Shown here: piece by piece, positions 13,950-15,461 of the stretch
Layout: each line of letters starts with the position of its first letter
How positions within the stretch are numbered: position 1 is the stretch's first letter
Assembly (NCBI RefSeq): GCF_035539115.1
Contig: NZ_DATLJA010000073.1
Coordinates: forward strand, 1-15,461
DNA from: Desulfitobacterium_A sp035539115
GTDB taxonomy: Bacteria; Bacillota; Desulfitobacteriia; Desulfitobacteriales; Desulfitobacteriaceae
Direction of reading: 5' to 3'
Length of the DNA: 15,461 bases
Notes under the pieces: model-generated
What the model was told of the DNA's origin: nothing
The model's database searches: none
Seen by the model: only the letters and a program-made list of their open reading frames with translations
Position numbers and translations under genes: made by a program

Positions 13950-14511
13950 ATGATTATTGTATCAAATTATGAGCTTATTGAAAACCCACATACTGGTGTT
14001 TTTTGTTCGGTGTGCGGAGTCCATTCCTTGTCCTTGCTGTGGAGAACAACTGGAGGTTATCGGGAGCCGTAGGCGACAACGAATACGTAAATCTGGAGAA
14101 GTCCAGGTGTTGGTCATTCGCAGACTACGTTGTACCCAATGCAGGCGAATTCACCATGAACTACCGGATTGTCTGGTTCCTTACAAACGTTATGAATCCG
14201 AATGTGTGGAACAAGGAATAACGGATTCCTCGAAATCCGTAGACATCGCGGTCGATGACTCAACCTTGTACCGATGGAAAACGTGGTTCCACACCCTACA
14301 GCCTTACCTGCTCGGTTGTCTGAAATCCATTGCCATCCGTTTAAGACAAGATCCTGTGGAGGAGCCGTCCGTCTCTCCACGGTCTGCGCACCAACGCATC
14401 GGACAGTATGTCGGCGAAGCACCCGGGTGGCTTGCGAGAATTGTCCGCCCTATTGCTAATATGAATTTATGGTTACATACCCGTTCTGCATTCCTGTCCG
14501 GAAGTCCTTAA
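13950..14511 (+). pseudogene. DUF6431-type zinc-finger transposon protein, one frameshift
   Basis: An ATG at 13950 opens a frame reading MIIVSNYELIENPHTGVF. After the six-T run at 13999-14004 the sense continues only one frame over as 'VRCAESIPCPCCGEQLEVIG'. One T fewer would join them into a protein of about 186 aa. The remainder has two CxxC pairs (CPCC and CTQC) typical of a zinc ribbon, then 'LPDCLVPYKRYE', 'DDSTLYRWKTWF' and the closing 'ANMNLWLHTRSAFLSG', matching my recollection of DUF6431 proteins that accompany IS transposases. An in-frame TTG/ATG at 13957/13969 could give a shorter product. No clear RBS is seen for any start. The role in transposition is unknown, presumably DNA binding. 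Confidence 0.65.
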
Positions 14512-14553
14512 GGTAGACTCGAATTGAAATCTACTGGAAAGGACGTGTTTTCG

Positions 14554-15348
14554 GTGAAAGATCAGAAGAAGGCTGAAGAGATTGCAGCACAACGGGTCCA
14601 ACTTTTATCCCCGTTACTTGCAGAAGGAATCGATTCAGCCCAAGCCCGGGAGCTAAAGACACGCATTTGTGAACAAAGTGGTTTATCCGAGAGGACATTA
14701 CGGCGGTATTTAGCGGAGTACCGTAAAACGGGCTTTGAAGGATTAAAACCCAAAGGCAAGGGCCGATCCCTTACTGAATCCATTACCCCAGAGCTCCTCG
14801 ATCAGGCTATCCTGCTCCGTCGGGAAGTCCCAAGCCGTAGCGTCGCTCAGATCATTCAGATTCTGGAATGGGAAGGTAAAGCACAGCCCGGAGAGCTCAA
14901 ACGTAGCACCCTCCAGGAGAAGCTAGCGAGATGCGGCTACAGTACCCGTCATATGCGGATGTACGCCGATTCGGGCGTAGCCGCAAGGCGGTTTCAACGG
15001 CGACATCGTAATCAATTATGGCATTCGGACATAAAGTTTGGGCCGTATCTTCCGATCGGTCTGGATGGCGCCATGAAACAAGTCTTTCTGGTCACGTTTG
15101 TGGATGACGCAACGCGGTTTGTTCTGCAGGGGGCATTTTACCCTACGCTCGATCAAATGATCGTCGAAGACTCTTTTCGTGTCGCGATTCAGAAGTTTGG
15201 CTTGCCGGAATCGGTGTACTTCGACAATGGCAAACAATACCGAACGAAGTGGATGGCGCGGACCTGCTCTAAATTGGGGATTCGGCTGTTGTATGCGAAG
15301 CCTTATTCTCCAGAGGCGACCGGTTATGTTAAGACTTCCGTTATGTAA
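14554..15348 (+). pseudogene. DDE (rve-type) transposase, truncated at the C-terminus
   Basis: An N-terminal helix-turn-helix ('SGLSERTLRRYLAEYRKTGF') is followed by an integrase core. The first catalytic D is in 'LWHSDIKFG' and the second in 'VYFDNGKQYR'. The expected third acid, normally just after 'YSPEATGK' in an E-R context, is missing. After 'PEATG' the sequence turns into 'YVKTSVM' and stops, encoded by the end of another element. The protein therefore lacks its last catalytic residue and C-terminal domain and should be inactive. I prefer the GTG at 14554 with AAAGGA (14538-14543) upstream; an in-frame TTG at 14524 has no RBS. IS481-like or Mu-like transposases are the nearest families I recognise. 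Confidence 0.8.
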
Positions 15349-15461
15349 AGATTTTCGGTGAAATCCTTGAAATAACGAAAGTCCCAACAAGATTTCTTTA
15401 CATAATCATCTTCGGTTGAATGTTTTCAGCCACTGTTTCAAATCAGTATTGTTATCCCATT
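15323..15461 (-). mobile_element. End of a second insertion element interrupting the transposase
   Basis: The sequence departs from transposase coding at about 15323. It begins with two 17-bp direct repeats, 15323-15339 and 15340-15356, sharing GTTATGTWAAGA. An inverted copy (TCTTTACATAA, 15395-15405) follows. Multiple short repeats at an end are typical of IS21-like and Tn7-like elements. The rest lies outside the window, so the family is not certain. Confidence 0.5.
15406..15459 (-). CDS. Possible C-terminal end of a gene in the second element, partial
   Basis: On the minus strand an open frame enters from the window edge and reads WDNNTDLKQWLKTFNRR, stopping at TGA (15408-15406) right beside the inverted repeat unit. 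Its position, ending at the element's terminal repeats, suits the last gene of an insertion sequence. With only 17 codons visible, this is tentative and no family is assigned. Confidence 0.3.
   Translation of the reverse strand, partial: WDNNTDLKQWLKTFNRR

Larger units (their letters stand above)
13889..15322 (+). mobile_element. Truncated two-gene insertion sequence (DUF6431 protein plus DDE transposase)
   Basis: A zinc-finger accessory ORF and an rve-type transposase are arranged in tandem, a pairing known from clostridial elements. The left part seems present. The right part, with the end of the transposase and the terminal repeat, is lost where another element begins at about 15323. The left boundary is approximate. 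Confidence 0.75.

Noticed and set aside
15016..15390. 124-aa minus-strand open frame opposite the transposase
   Set aside because: It is antisense to the conserved catalytic core and crosses the element junction, so it is a chance open frame.

Overview
The window looks like a piece of a low-to-moderate GC Firmicutes chromosome, most likely an anaerobic clostridial lineage such as the Desulfitobacterium/Desulfosporosinus group. That placement is inferred from strong AGGAGG-type ribosome binding sites, frequent TTG/GTG starts, a DUF1858 redox-disulfide protein, a YbhJ-like aconitase-family hydratase, and a DUF6431-type insertion sequence. No rRNA, tRNA or CRISPR array was seen.

Layout. (1) 1-715: two very small cysteine-containing genes, each followed by a long perfect or near-perfect hairpin terminator: a 45-aa CxxC protein and a 66-aa DUF1858 protein. 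(2) 716-2838: a soluble globin-coupled (HemAT-like) methyl-accepting chemotaxis protein behind a hairpin leader, then a DoxX-family membrane protein with a clear operator-like palindrome on its -35 box. (3) 3006-9114, all on the minus strand: response regulator, sensor kinase, FAH-family enzyme, aconitase-family hydratase and type I 3-dehydroquinate dehydratase (aroD). (4) 9387-12582, plus strand: HtrA-like protease, a Ser/Gln-rich membrane-anchored small protein, ApbE flavin transferase, and a ferric-reductase-like membrane cytochrome gene broken by two compensating one-base frameshifts. A decayed copy of the apbE 5' end follows. (5) 12858-13753, minus strand: two small unknown polytopic membrane proteins behind a 24-bp perfect palindrome. 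(6) 13889-15461: an insertion sequence (DUF6431 protein plus DDE transposase) whose transposase is cut off by the end of a second mobile element that runs out of the window.

The most informative non-coding signal is between the response regulator and htrA. Each divergent promoter carries a ladder of TTCAG units at exact 11-bp spacing (four perfect copies on one side; two perfect plus two degenerate on the other). Each ladder ends exactly 10 bp before a good -10 box. This is the geometry expected of a PhoB/OmpR-type activator, and it suggests that the two-component system activates both itself and the htrA-apbE-reductase operon. The combined picture is an envelope-stress or redox-responsive module: a membrane sensor, a surface protease, and flavin/heme electron-transfer parts. 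The electron-transfer end appears to be decaying or affected by sequencing errors: three separate one-base indels were inferred (two in T runs and one beside a C), one of them in the insertion sequence.
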